This document shows positions 1 to 11,789 of a DNA stretch of 64,000 nucleotides, in pieces (within the stretch, counting starts at the first letter, position 1; each line of letters starts with the position of its first letter). The notes below the pieces were generated by a model. It saw nothing but the letters and a program-made list of their open reading frames with translations, was not told where the DNA came from and searched no databases. Location of the stretch: contig OX104134.1 in the NCBI GenBank assembly GCA_944470555.2, forward strand, positions 51,389,890-51,453,889, written 5' to 3'. The position numbers were made by a program, and so were the translations under genes. The stretch is from Heterobilharzia americana (Eukaryota > Platyhelminthes > Trematoda > Strigeidida > Schistosomatidae).

Positions 1-1309
1 ATTTGAAAACTATACAACTCGGAAAAATTATGTTCAAAACTTCGTAACAACTTTGATACATTTATCACATAAGATTACAAACAAGTTGGTCCTATCTGGA
101 TACCCTGATTAGGACATATAGTTTATCTAAAAATGTGGTTTACACATGCGACACCTTTTAGACAATCATTTGATCATAAATTTACTTCTCAAGGCCTTTT
201 TATCAGATGGAAGTGGAAGTAAATGAAGAAAAACATATTTGACAGTAAGAAATTTACGAATGTGAACAGTAATAAAAAGAGGATAATGAGTTTAGAAACT
301 ATCCTGAGCAATAGGATAAGACTAATATTGTCAAGGTAAGTTCAGCGTAAAGACGAGTTGTTTTTAATATATAAGGGTATATTAACTTTGTGTATGGTTA
401 GCATTTCAGTAAACTCTCTGAAAATTTTGATACAAGCTTGTAAAGGCTGTTTTAATACAGTTTTAGTGAACCTTATCAGCAATGTATTTTGTGGTGGATA
501 AAGACGGTTGTTGTCACCTGTACTTGTCATTATCATCAATCCAGCTGATTTCGTAGCTATTTTATTATATATGCTCCATCATCCTAAAGGGCATACTTTG
601 ATTCTCACTTCAAATGCATTTGTGTTCACATACAGTTAACTGGTATACTCAGTGGAATGATGTGGTGTACTCCAATGATTGCATTATCTGCCTTAAATTA
701 CTGGATAAACTGATTTACCCTATATCTGACCTGAAGACAAGTTTATTTTCACGATAAATGACTTGATATACAGCGCGCTTACTTTATCCTTACGCGTCTA
801 ACTTTCTTTTATCTATCTTAAAAGAAATGCGGAAGTACTAAACTGATGAGGTGATGAGGTCTGTGCTGCAAAATGTATTTTGTTTTCTCTTAACTGTGTT
901 GATCTGCTTCAAATAATGCGCTTCAGTTATGTCTGACTATAGCCGAAGGTGATTTTGAAATGTATTCTTCTTCTCTTGTCACCTTTCTTGTTGCTACATT
1001 CGTTATTATCATATTGTTTTTCATCATCTGCTTCCACAATGTCTTGAGAAGCAAGTGCCTGATCAGATGACTGTTCGTAATACATCGGGGGGAATAAACC
1101 CTTTTTTTTAAGTAAACTATATCTTCTAATTACCCTTCACAAATTTATAAAAGGGACTGGTATGTTTTTAATTTTCAAAGACCTATCTATCCCACAAATT
1201 CTTTTGTAATTGAAGTTTCCTGTCCAACCATATCGAAAATAAAAATACTTCTCAGCATACGAAGGTACACTGTGAATATTCAGCAGTATTCAGTTTACTT
1301 TTATACCTG
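1..1309. other. No recognisable feature
   Basis: AT-rich sequence without a credible exon, RNA or repeat family that I recognise. The short open frames here have no family features. Confidence 0.6.
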
Positions 1310-1690
1310 TGCAATTAAAAATATTGTTAATGATGTTGGTTGTATTATCCCGTCATTGAGTGGACCTAATCGATCCATCTCTGTTGGCATATGGGCTCCT
1401 GTGCTGATACCTCGATATTGGTTTTGTTTTTATTATGTATCAGTGGTAGATAATAGCTAGCAGCGGATTCCGGAACAGGAGTTTCGTCCTATACAACATG
1501 AAAACTACACCCGTCGCACAAGAAATGGCTGTCATAACCCGATGGCCTAATGGTTAATGCCCGAGTTTGAGTCCTAACGGGAACAACACCACTGAATGGG
1601 AACTAGGTATACCCAGCTGACGAGTCCCAAGTAGAACGAAACGTGCATCCTGAGTTCCATTGCTAGCCACTATCCGTCATTAATAAGAAT
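1310..1690. mobile_element. Hammerhead SINE-like repeat, head-to-head inverted pair
   Basis: The left unit is on the minus strand (TTATCCCGTCATTGAGTGGA start; its hammerhead is cut to the TTTCGTCCTAT half at 1490-1500). The right unit is on the plus strand, with a tRNA-like A box (TGGCCTAATGG, 1541-1551) and a B-box-like GTTTGAGTCC, then a hammerhead at 1611-1655. In that hammerhead CTGACGA and GAAA are intact, stem II has one mismatch (GTCC with GAAC), and stem I CCCAG/CTGAG has one. The cleavage triplet is AUC. Probably weak or inactive. Confidence 0.7.
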
Positions 1691-2312
1691 ATTGTTTACT
1701 ATCCTGTATTTATGCGTTACTGAATAAAGCTCCTTTTATTTCGATTTAAATGAATTAAATGCACCTGCAGCAGACCAGAAAATTATTTTATTTTAGTTGA
1801 AAAGAGAAATAAAAAGCTATTCTAAGGGATCATCTGTGATTCCTGTCTAACGAGCATATAAATTCTCACGATAACAATTTTTTTATAGGAATGAAATATT
1901 CCCACTGTTTTATCCCCTGCATAAATGCATAAAACAGTCCAACTTTTTTCTTAATCTACACAACTTACTCCATGTAACATTTCCCCTACATAGGTCAACC
2001 AAAAACAGCGTGACTGACACTATATTTAAATATACAAAGTTACAACATGTTTCAATGTCTGATACAATAAGTATTTTAAAAGAATACGTATAGGCGAACA
2101 ATTAGCTCTCACCAGGCTTTACGCTAATATACATAAATTTGCTCATATATATAAAGCATTCGGCCAATCATTGTGGATAAGTGTTTTGTTTGAAATTCTG
2201 TGTGGATAACAGTGGAGAAGTCGTTGAGGATTCGGTGACAGCCACTAATGAATTATATCTTTTACCGTTTTTTTTTAACTATTCGTAATAAATAGAGTGG
2301 TAATGATATACA

Positions 2313-4508
2313 ACCTCGCCTGGTTAACTAGTTCACTAGTTACTAACCGGTCCTAAGCTTGGGTGAAGAGGGAAGGTTGGGCAACCCTACCCCGTAAAAC
2401 AAATCTAACCACTAAAGAAGCTTCAAAGCACAAACGAAATATAAAAAATAATAACAAAATTATTCCTCGCTGGAATCGGAGAGGAGAAATGACGCCAGTT
2501 GGTGAAAGCCTTCGGGAAGCCAATTGGCCGATGTGCCTTCTCTTCTGTCGATGAAAGCGAAAGTAAATGTGGGAAAAAGGAATGTCCGCACGATGTCTGA
2601 ACCCAGCAAGGCAGCCCAGATTGCAAACGAGATGAAGAGGTATCACATTGAAGTGCTTGGAATTTGTGGAAGCACATGGAATGGGAGTGGACTCTTCAAA
2701 CTGTCAACTGGAGGGTCTATAATCTACTCCGGCCCCCCAGACGGCAACCACGAGCACACTGAGCAATAGAGTGGCTATCATGATGTCCCCAACAGTATCG
2801 AAGGCTCTCATGCAGTGGGAACCGATCTCCTCCAGGATCGTGACAGCAAGGTTCAGCTCAAAAAGGAGGAAAGTCACAATCATACAATGCCATGCACCTA
2901 CAAATAATGCAGATCAGGAGAAAAAAATGGAATTCTACAGACAACTGCAATCAACACTGGACAAGACGTCAGTTGGCGATATCGAAATTCTAATGGGCGA
3001 CATGAATGCCAAACTGGGGGCAGATAACACAGGAATAGAACAAACCATCGGCCGAGAAGCGCTAGGTAAGGTGATGAACGAGAATGGAGAATTGTTTGCA
3101 GAATTCTGTACATTCAACGATTTGGTGATTGCAGTGAGGCAGTGTGTTCAAGCACAAGGATATTCACAAGGCAGCGACATGGATTTCACCAGATGGACAC
3201 ACTAAAAATCAGATCGACTTCATCTCAATGTGAAGAAAGTGGAGACGCAGCCTACTGGATGCAAGATATGATCAAAAAGAGGAGCAGATGTAGGTTCAGA
3301 CCACAATCTAGTGCAAGGAAGCTTCCAAATCAAGTTAAAAGCCTTCAAAGAAGTTGATGATGGACCACAGTTCAAGTTCAACACCCAGAACAGAAACTGA
3401 AGGATGAAACTACAAAGGACATCTTCACGCCAGTCAGTCATCAAGACAAAATGGGAGATATCGAGTAACATCCCTGAAGAAACCTATGTGGAAGAACACT
3501 GGAAGTCTTTGAAAGCTATGAGGAAAGAATCCTGTATAACCGTATTAGGAAGGAAGAAGAAAGAAGATAAGGAATGGATCTCGATGGACACATGGAAGCT
3601 GATAGAGGAGGGAGAGGAGGATGGTGAAGCAGAAGATGAACCAGTGCAAGGATGAACAACGAGAAGAGGATCTGAGTACAATGTATAAAACACTGGACAA
3701 AGAAGTGAGGAAGAGTGCGTGGAAAGACAAAAGACACTTCTACGAAACACTGGCAAGTGAAGCAGAACAGGCTGCAGGTAGGAGAGATAGAGACCTGACA
3801 ACATTGTATCAAATAGCCAGGTTGCTATCTGGGAGGAAGAGATCAACACAGACGAACCAATAAAAGATGATGAAGGAAATCTAATTACGAAAGAAGAGAA
3901 ACAAAGGAAACAATGGGCTGACCACTTCAAAAAGCTAATGAATCGACCACCACCTACACTTCGTCCAGAGATACCACCTGCAGTCACAGAACTACCAGTG
4001 AACATAAATCCTCCGACAAAAGTGGAATTCCTGAAAGCCATAAAGCTACTGAAATGTGGGAAAGCAGCAGGACCAAACGGGATCCCGCCAGAATCACTGA
4101 AAACAGATGCAGAGACAACAGCGAACATGCTCACACCACTATTGTAGAAGGTATGGAAGAAGGGAAAGGTTTTTGCAGGTTGATTGGAAGAAGGGCTACC
4201 TTGTAAAACTCCTAAAGGAGGGAGACCTCAGTGTTTGCAAGAACTGGCGCGAAATCATACTCCTGTCCACCCACAGGAAGCAAAATATTAAGCCGCATCA
4301 TACTGGAGAGGCTGAAGGATGCGCTGGATTCAAAACTACGACCGAAACTGGAAGGCTTCAGGAAGTACAAATCATATGCAGAAATGAGAGCTTGTGGGCT
4401 GTCGCTGAGCCAGATTCAAAAGATTTCAGAGAACAGAGTGGAATGGAGACGTGCTACTGAAGCCCTATCTCATTAGGAACCGAAGGGACTAATAATAATA
4501 ATAATAAT
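2313..4508 (+). mobile_element. RTE-clade LINE copy A, internally deleted, with target-site duplication
   Basis: Starts with the same 5' end as the other copies here (AACCTCGCCTGGTTAACTAG) and ends in a TAA-repeat tail. TAATGATATACAA is present on both sides (2301-2313 and 4505-4517), a 13-base target-site duplication with one or two ambiguous bases. The coding region is broken by many frameshifts. Recognisable pieces are the endonuclease start (MKAKVNVG), LMGDMNAKLG, the KCGKAAGP reverse-transcriptase entry and LRPKLEGFRKYKS. The sequence then jumps at about 4380 directly to the C-terminal EMRACGLSLSQIQ segment, so the catalytic RT palm is missing. It is dead on its own. Confidence 0.85.
2363..4494 (+). 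pseudogene. Broken endonuclease/reverse transcriptase ORF of RTE copy A
   Basis: Several frames must be joined to follow the element's single ORF: 2363-2554, 2524-2769, 2771-3205, 3404-3655, 3621-3863, 3938-4147 and 4231-4476. The endonuclease is damaged by the loss of the SDH region frame near 3300. The RT motifs after the FRKYKS position (FDSVD, GCLLSP, FADD) are deleted. The block 3060-3620 is almost the same as 61640-62210 in copy D, including the same disruptions. Confidence 0.8.
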
Positions 4509-4781
4509 GATATACAAAAAGTAAGGGGGAACACAAGCAGTTGAATTATTGTCGTCCAACCACGTTTACAAAAAGCATGGTGAATCCCTTAGTGATCAAG
4601 GGAAAACTAAAGCCAAACAACCCAACTAAGAAATACTCATAAGACTGAATATGCTGAATTGCAGGATTAGACAAACCGGCTGCTTAACCAACGAAAATTC
4701 ATTTTTAATAATGAAACTAAACCTTTGTTATAGAAACTCATGCAGGATTATGTTACTAAGAGTTATTTATTGAAGTAGTAG

Positions 4782-5305
4782 TATTCATCATGGACTCACA
4801 TCAGTTGCGGAACCATTGAAGATCTGGGAGCACTGGACAGCCGTTTCGTCCTAGTATGGGGCTCCTCAGCCATACGCAACCATAACCCGGCTAGGGATCG
4901 GACTCAGGACCTTCAGGTTTCACGGCGAACGCGTTGAAAATCCCTTCATCTCAAAAATACATTACTGTATGTTGCTCATTAGTGACTTGCTTCCAGATGG
5001 ATATCATGAAGCTCTAATGTGGGGTCAACCAGTCATAAGTGAAGCGGATGCTAACTGAAGACCTTGGGTGATAGTCGCGCTATTTCGTGAACTGACGGAA
5101 GTTAGAAGTTGTGAACCACTGGAAACCGAACCAGTGACTGAATGCTTGACGCTTTCGCCGTGGAACTTGAAGGTCCTGAGTCCGATCCCTAACCGGGTCG
5201 TGGGAACGTACGGCTGAGAAGTCCCATACCAGGACGAAACAGCTGTCCAGTGCTCCCAGATTTTCAATGGTTCCCCAACTGAAGTCAGTCCATGATCAAA
5301 ACTAC
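4782..5305. mobile_element. Hammerhead SINE-like repeat, inverted pair
   Basis: The minus unit 4782-4935 and plus unit about 5056-5305 are inverted copies (AGCACTGGACAG ... CTGTCCAGTGCT). The minus-strand hammerhead (4830-4875) keeps CTGAGGA, GAAA and GUC with a weak stem I and one stem II mismatch. The plus-strand hammerhead (5208-5253) reads CTGAGAA, so the catalytic G8 is A, while GAAA and GUC are kept. The central 120 bases (4935-5055) are not part of the family. Confidence 0.75.
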
Positions 5306-6319
5306 TTCTAAATTAAAAATCCCCATTCATCTCAAAAAGTATTTTGAGATAAACAATAGCTGATCAAAGATAGAATTAACATCACTTTAATAAGTGGCCA
5401 ATAAGAACTTTGTGATAAGTAAAGTACTGTACAGAATGGCTAAAAAGGCTACCCTGATAAACAGAATGACTATTGTCAAGTAGGATAATACAGCGTCAAT
5501 AGTGAAGTGACAGGAAAAGTTATGTTTCTTACTGCCAACTAAATGTCGCTACTTGGTTTGAAGTTAAGTTTCGTTCAAAGATTTTGTTCATGCCTATGTT
5601 TATTGTTGTCTGCCTCAAACAACCGTTTGTGGCTAGACTACATGAGTTTACCTCATATTAAAACAAGGGCCCTAATATACAAGGATGGTGGTTGAAACTG
5701 AAAAAACATGAGATACAGCTACAGTTAGACAAGTGGCATCCAGGGCATCTCTAAAGAATGTAGCAGTCTTAATGCCATGAAGTGACCGAATGGTGTACCT
5801 TAACTTTTGAAATGGATTAACAATCAAATAACTTAGTCCCTGGGTGAAGCATATTGTTGTCTGGTGACCTTAGTTCCAGAAAAATCCATAACAGTCACTT
5901 TCTTATGTTTTTTCTAAAACCCAGTTTGTATTCACAAATCACTTTGTCTAACGGTAGCATAGCTGGCTGAAATATTCGGGGAGTTCGGTCAGAAGCTTTT
6001 AGGTTTATTCAGAATCATACACTGATATTCACTGTTTATTTTTGTGGTACAAAATACTCCAAAACATCCTGGAACCTTCACCGTTAATTCGTATTTATTC
6101 CACGTATTGTGCAAACCTTGTATGGTTTCCTCCTTTTGATGCTTCACTTTCCAAGTCACATTAAAGTCTATAAACTTGGGTCGCACGAATTCTGCCACAT
6201 CAATAACTTGACAGCTACAACAAGTTGTTTGTTGCTTTGCGTCTAATTTGTCAACTTAGCATTCAGTACAACTAAACATTATGAGCATTGCAAGATGAGA
6301 TATTACTCAAAAAGTCTAA
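5306..6319. other. No recognisable feature
   Basis: Unique-looking AT-rich sequence. A 69-codon minus-strand frame at 5989-6198 has ordinary composition but no motif, no splice context and no neighbour to support it. Confidence 0.5.
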
Positions 6320-6740
6320 AGTGATGATTAGATAACTTACCAGCAGAGGAATCCAGTACTTGCGTTCCGTCCGATTTGAGACTCATCAGTTAGGTGTACC
6401 TGCACCCCACTGAGTGATATTGTTCTCACTGGAACTCGAACCTCGTACCGTTGTACCTCAGGAGCCTAGGGGATAATGCCTTGACGTTTGACGAGGTTTG
6501 AGTCCTAATGGGAACAACATAAATAACTAGAGTGCAGGTACATTCAGCTAACGAGTCCCAAATAGGACGAAACGCGCCTTCTAGGCTCCTCTGTTAGCCA
6601 CAACCAAGTAAATTATCATAACAAATATTTAGGTAATATCGAGGCGTTTGCACAGGAGCCTACATGGCAATAGGGGTCGAACAATTCCATCCAGTATAAC
6701 AACGTAGAAGTACAAGTATATCAACAAATAGTGATAATTA
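6320..6740. mobile_element. Hammerhead SINE-like repeat, inverted pair
   Basis: The minus hammerhead at 6351-6395 has intact CTGATGA but GGAA in place of GAAA. The plus hammerhead at 6542-6587 has CTAACGA (G5 changed to A) with intact GAAA and a perfect stem II (GTCC/GGAC). The plus unit follows a B-box-like GGTTTGAGTCC and ends with the usual TGTTAGCCACAACC. Both copies look inactive. Confidence 0.7.
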
Positions 6741-7157
6741 AATGGTTTACTAAAACTCAGTATATCCATGAACAACTTTTCAAAATAACACCAGTGTATG
6801 CATGTAGAGAAAAGAATTTTACTGTCCTTCCATCTGTTTGTCAGTTAGAAATAATATATGCATATATATGATGCTTGGTATGATTTTGGTTGCATAGAAG
6901 CACTAAGCAGAAATCTTTACTTGATCTAAGCTTTTTGCTTACTGGCACTCAGGAGTATAGTGTGCAAAACCTACAATCACCGTATTCTTCCTAGAATCGT
7001 AATGACCTTATCACCTAATAACCTGACCTTGAAAAACCCAGTGTCTATGACAGTGTATCACAAGATTAGGTCAGTTGAGCTTACTTCACCTAGTTAGTTC
7101 CCTCCATAAATTTTCCCAAGGCAAGAACAAAAACTGTAGCATAATTCGAGTTTAATT

Positions 7158-7294
7158 CACACGCACTAAGCTACCCTGGCAACTAGTAAAGTGACCAGTC
7201 AGGCTTTGTTATTTGGCTGGAAAATTACTTTTCTGTTAAATAAGGGAATTTATTTGGCTACTTCATCAGTTGCTAGGGTTATCTTTAAAGTCAC
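7158..7294 (-). mobile_element. MITE copy 1, about 140 bp
   Basis: The same element as at 7740-7876 in the opposite orientation. The right end TCATCAGTTGCTAGGG and TTTAAAGTCAC matches the reverse complement of the other's left terminal repeat. The interior (GTTATTTGGCTGG, TAAGGGAATTTATTTGGCT) lines up through its length with few gaps. The left terminal repeat is decayed (CTACCCTGGCAACTAG remains). No ORF. Confidence 0.7.
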
Positions 7295-7739
7295 CCATTA
7301 ACCTTGCAGTATGTGTCATTTGATACATTTCAGTAATTAAATCACCAAATGTATCTTGCACATCCAGACATCAATATGTAAGGAAACAAATATGAACTGC
7401 AAACTCCATGACCTAATCAACCAATACAGGGAATAAGGATGATTTAGTATGATACATGAGACCATAAAATGGAAGTGTAAACAGGAAATAAAGAATCTCA
7501 TATGATAGTAGTACAGGTGTATGATTACAGTTCAGGGTGGCAGGAAATCTGACAAAAAAAGGAGGACAGCAAAGATGGTGTGTGTGAGTGTTTATGAATA
7601 ATGAAAGGATATGCTGAAAAACCATGATTAAGATATTATGAATTAAAGTAAGTCGAAAGTGATGGAGGTATGAATAGTATTTGCGCTACACATTTGGAAC
7701 AATCTGATCACACATGTACTTGTTATATATATTTATAGG

Positions 7740-7876
7740 GTGACTTTAAAGACCACACTAGCAACTGATGAGAGAGCCAATTAGATTCCCTTATGTTATG
7801 GAAAAATACTCTCCAGGCGAAATACCAAACCCTGGTTAGTCATTTCAACAGTTGCTAGGGTGGCATTTAAAGTCAC
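7740..7876 (+). mobile_element. MITE copy 2, best preserved, about 30-bp terminal inverted repeats
   Basis: The left end GTGACTTTAAAGACCACACT followed by AGCAACTGATGA is mirrored at the right end by CAACAGTTGCTAGGGTGGCA and TTTAAAGTCAC. About 27 of 32 bases match. Length 137 bp, no coding capacity. I do not recognise the family. The target-site duplication is unclear (TA is possible). Confidence 0.75.
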
Positions 7877-8419
7877 TAATATTTATTTGAGAATTTATGT
7901 GAAGGTAAAGAGTGAGAATAGTAAAGAGGTCAAGCAGGAAAGTTAAGTTAAAGGCCAAATAACAATGAAAATCGATAGGGCGAAAATAATAATACATAGA
8001 ACTTGATTTCAGAGTTGAATTCGTCAAGGGAGATTTAACGTGATAATAGGTTGCTTTTTACACACAAAAACAACTGAAAATTCCTGATAGCTAAGACTTC
8101 GTAAAATTTTAAGATCCATCACCAACACATTTTTAGATACTATGGATCCTTCTTGTGTATGTGTCACCACACGTACATTTGAATTAGTAGGTGCAATGGA
8201 ATGCGACACTATTGTTAACATGCTTTAAGGGTTTGAGAGAGTATACAAGTTAGGCTGTTTTTATCAGTAGGACTCTAGCTGTATCGTAAATCTTTCTAAT
8301 AGTACCGTAAATTCTGTGCTTAAGGATTCCACTGTGAGAGGCACCCGTGTATGGAGTGAAGAGCAGATCTCGGCGCTATGGCTACTTTGTGCAGGCTAAT
8401 AAATATTCATTTATAGTTA

Positions 8420-9990
8420 TTTTCCAAAAGTCATTCAGTCAGTTTTCTTGTCCTGTCTTCCAAAGTACCATCTGTGCACATTCGTTGAGTTCTTCTAAAT
8501 AAGCACCTAACTAATGCTCGCTTGCACTGTACTAGGTAAATATCACCCTGTTCATGTGGGTTTACCGTCGTAGATTGCTTCATAGATCCATCCTTCTGTC
8601 GACTAATATGCCCAAGAAAGGCAAGTACCCATCGTCTTCTTCTATACATGTCAAGGATATGCTAACCTGCGCTTCACCAATCAATTTACAACTGAACTGA
8701 CTTGAATTATCGCATATAATTAGGGTATATGATCGACATATCATCAATACAGGCGGGGATAACACAGCAATGTACCATTACTTTCCTTACTGATTAGCTT
8801 GAATCTGTGTTTGAGTCAACAGCATGACCTGTATCGAGGATGTACTTACCAACGTCCCTGTCAGGTAGCCTTGCACCTCTCCATGACAAGCTTTTCAGTA
8901 TACGTTCACAGATTCCTTTAGTAAGGACTCTAACCTTTTTATCACATATAATACTTTAAGTACAAATAAACCAACAGATAACACCGGGGGTAACATGTGG
9001 AAGTATCAAATATAAATGAGTTTCTCTAAGCATGTTCTTGATAATATGGATAACTTTCAAGTTTGCAGCTCACTGAGTAATGGGCGATTATTTTGTGTAC
9101 TCCATTCATCGCTTTTTAGTAGTACTGTAATGAGCACGCTCTTTTTCAGTGCAGTTCTTCTAATCAATTTCTCGTTTTTAAATTTAAAGTATTTATTAAT
9201 AAATATTTTAGAATATCCATCATACAACAAAGTTTTCCCAACTTTTTTCAAATTCATTTTGATTACTTTATTTGAAACATCATCTGATTACTCTGAAAAC
9301 GAAATCTTGTCAAGACTTCTCTCATTAAAAACGGCACATACTTACCTGTTCAAGTGGGTCTATGATAGATTCTTAATAGGATCCAACCATCCTCAATTGT
9401 TGCGATAATCAAGTTTAAAAAATTACTTCCATTCAACGTTACATGTTCACGTATGAATTACACGTCTAAGTGAACTGAAATGAAAGACCTTAGATGTTTT
9501 TCTCTCACATATGATGAACGTATTGTCTATATATCTTAAATACAAGTTTATCACTTAATTTAGTATTCTGCAAGTGGTTTAGGAATATATCTACAAATAC
9601 AGGACCAAGGGGACTGCTCATACCTATACTTTCAGCCTATCTGTAATCCGAACCATCAAATTGGAATTTCACATTTTCTGCTCATAAAATCAATAAATCT
9701 GTCAGTTTGTTAGGTGAAAAGTTTATCACGTCAGCGTAACTCTATAAGATGCTTATTGTTTCTTCAAGTGACACTTTCCTGAATGATGAGTTTACGTCTG
9801 AGGAAACATGATCTTTGTTAGTACTAATCCTACTAAAAATTTCAAAACTATCCTTCAAATTATGAACAGCTACCTCTTTCCTGATAAACTCAATTAATTG
9901 TGAAAGCTGTTGAGTGAATTCATGGTATGGGATGTTCGATATATTTGGTGCTGGTTTTATTACCAAAATATATTAAATGACCCATACTGG
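8420..9990 (-). mobile_element. Degenerate Penelope-like element fragments
   Basis: Minus-strand translation gives Penelope-type RT pieces in two partly redundant blocks. 9990-9020 has a pre-RT segment ending SLEETISIL, then IGMSSPLGPVFVDIFLN (the SPLGPxxADIFM motif), then LLYDGYSKIFINKYFK, the thumb motif GYPxxFI. 8950-8430 has EEDDGYLPFLGILVDRR (the LPFLDVLVxR motif) and LVRCLFRRTQRMC, which should precede the GYPxxFI motif already passed, so this is a second fragment. Many stops; no YxDD box or endonuclease was recognised. Confidence 0.65.
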
Positions 9991-10360
9991 ACACTGACAG
10001 CTTACTGTTCACGATTTTTTAAATTTAGTATATAAAGCGAAAATCTAGAGCGCACGAAATGAATTTGATTCATCCCATAATGTTTGGTGCTCTTGTTTCT
10101 CAAAAACTGGCCTATTCCTCACACTGATCCAAAGAATATGACTGTTACTTCGGACGCAACTGTCATAAATCAGTCACTTGCCATTACTTAACTGATGGAG
10201 AAGGTATATATTTTCTTGTGACCACTTGATGTCTATGACTGGTATTAATTCTTAGTCTGTAGTCATAGTACTTAGTTCCCATGGATGATCCTGTGATCAA
10301 CGACAGTATTTCATCATACTTTAGAAACGTTAGCTAATTGCAAGCGGAGAACAAAATACA
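9991..10360. other. No recognisable feature
   Basis: Stretch between the Penelope-like fragments and the third-family hammerhead element. Nothing assignable seen. Confidence 0.5.
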
Positions 10361-10802
10361 CTTACATTGATTGGTCACGGGAGTGCAACCAATTTCATGT
10401 TGTCTAGTCCTGATTGCAGACCGAATTCTATTGATCATGTCTGCAATGTGGCAACCAAGCTAGGAATCTCAGTATCGTAGTCCACATAAGTAGATGTTAG
10501 TTGGTTAGAGGCAATCGGCAGGAAGCCCTGGACCTAGGTTTTGTGCTTTTCGACACTAGAGAACATGAAATTGGTTGCACTCCCGTGACCAATCAATACA
10601 TGTAAGCCAGTCCTAAAGGAGGTCAGTCGTGGCCCGAATAGCTTAGTGGTAAAGTCGCTGACTACAACACTGGGTGACGCGGGTTCGCATCTCAGGCGGG
10701 ACATCAGTTCCATCGAGGTTGCAGATACGCCTTGCTGACGAGTGCCAAGAAGCACGAAACCTAGACCCATGGCTTCCTGCCGATTGCCTCCAACCAACTA
10801 AC
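10361..10802. mobile_element. tRNA-like hammerhead element of a third family, with interleaved inverted repeats
   Basis: The plus-strand unit 10556-10802 has an A box TAGCTTAGTGG (10639-10649), a B box GGTTCGCATCT (10682-10692) and a hammerhead at 10729-10773. Its last 50 bases (10752-10802, GAAGC...CAACTA) are inverted at 10498-10547. Its first 48 bases (10557-10604, TGGTTGCACTCCCGTGACCA) are inverted at 10362-10407. The two inverted pairs interlock (X Y X' Y'), so both cannot fold simply at once. The stem II of this family (GTGC/GCAC) differs in sequence from the others. Confidence 0.75.
10729..10773 (+). ncRNA. Hammerhead ribozyme, third family, cleavage site lost
   Basis: Stem I GCCTTG pairs with CATGGC (five of six). 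CTGACGA at 10735-10741 is intact. Stem II is GTGC-CAAGAA-GCAC, a perfect stem whose pairs differ from the GTCC/GGAC of the other families, so it is kept by compensating change. GAAA is at 10756-10759. Stem III and the triplet read CCTAGACC where the inverted remnant at 10511-10540 implies CCTAGGTC, so the GUC cleavage triplet is lost here. Structure strong, activity unlikely in this copy. Confidence 0.7.
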
Positions 10803-11318
10803 AAAATACACTTAGGGTAATGAAGCTACTACAAAAAAATGTAATGATGTCATCTAATGTGTTCGGGAAAAACCCTTCGTTTTAAGCCTACATTGAAAGG
10901 TAAACATCTTGAAGAGTGGAATAGAATGATTCATATAAGAATTCAGCAGAATGTCTTAAATTACTGGACAATGAGCAAGTCTTTGAAAAGTAACACTCAG
11001 ATATAACCCTTCTAAAAGCAATCTTTCCATGTAAGTATAAAAAAGATTGGTGGAGATTCTTTTGTGGGATAAAAGACTTGTTGTCTAAATAGATGGCCAA
11101 AGGATCTACAATAATATGTCATTGGACGTAATTCCAAGTGAACATAACGCTAACCTAAAGTCAATTCTAATTTCCAGATAGCATCAAAACTATATGAATA
11201 TCTATGCAACCTTTTTACCAGTGAAAGAAATACTACCTAGTATTTAAATTACATTGCTATTTTGATGTTTGTTCAAAGCAAAATTATAATTTTATTTGCA
11301 CAATTCATTCACTTTCAG
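10803..11318. other. Intron sequence before exon 1, no feature
   Basis: Leads to the pyrimidine-rich acceptor at 11317-11318. No earlier receptor exon was found here. Confidence 0.6.
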
Positions 11319-11530
11319 CTTTGATTTAAATACACTACTGTATATAGCAGATAGTTTGAACGGAACGAAACATGAACACTTGAAAGCGTTGTTTGGTGAG
11401 GATTATGTATGGATATTTACACCATCTACAATGAGTTCACTTACGGTAGCAGATAATCAGGACAAAGTTTCAGCAGATAATAATGTCCTTGCCGAATCAA
11501 CAATGTTTAAAAAAATTCCCGGAATGTTTG
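11319..11530 (+). CDS. NMDA receptor GluN2-like gene, exon 1 in this window (amino-terminal domain)
   Basis: Internal exon coding for the late amino-terminal domain of an ionotropic glutamate receptor. The 70 whole codons contain GEDYVWIFTPS, which aligns with the DYVWIVPS stretch of vertebrate GluN2 subunits as I know them. The acceptor AG is at 11317-11318 after a pyrimidine-rich run, and the donor GT is at 11531. The exon begins with the last base of a split codon and ends with one base of the next, completed by GA at 14951 to give Gly. The previous exon was not found in 1-11.3 kb, so it probably lies upstream of the window. Family assignment rests on the whole exon chain; this exon alone would be weak. 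Confidence 0.8.
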
Positions 11531-11789
11531 GTATGTATCACTAATGTATGTACATATGATTACCATTATATGAGAGATTATTTTTCAGTGTAAATAATGC
11601 CAATAAATTAGAATCTCCTAGGTATAGACATAAAACGTTCACGTCTGGAAAGCACAGACTTATTTAACGAATCTGCACAAAAGTAGTGAGGATCTTTTGT
11701 TGTTGTTTTTTCGCATTCTTTCATTGATACACCATGATCAGAGTTCATGGATAATTGAATCTCAACCTAGTGCCTCAACACTGTTGTAA

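Noticed and set aside
5989..6198. 69-codon minus-strand frame as a small gene
   Set aside because: No motif, homology or splice context that I can see, and open frames of this length are expected by chance in 64 kb.
9016..9408. 130-codon plus-strand hydrophobic frame as a membrane protein
   Set aside because: The opposite strand reads as a Penelope-like thumb segment (LLYDGYSKIFINKYF); the plus frame is its shadow.
1..11318. Earlier receptor exons in the first 11 kb
   Set aside because: No frame with amino-terminal-domain features ends in the required phase; the preceding exon is probably upstream of the window.
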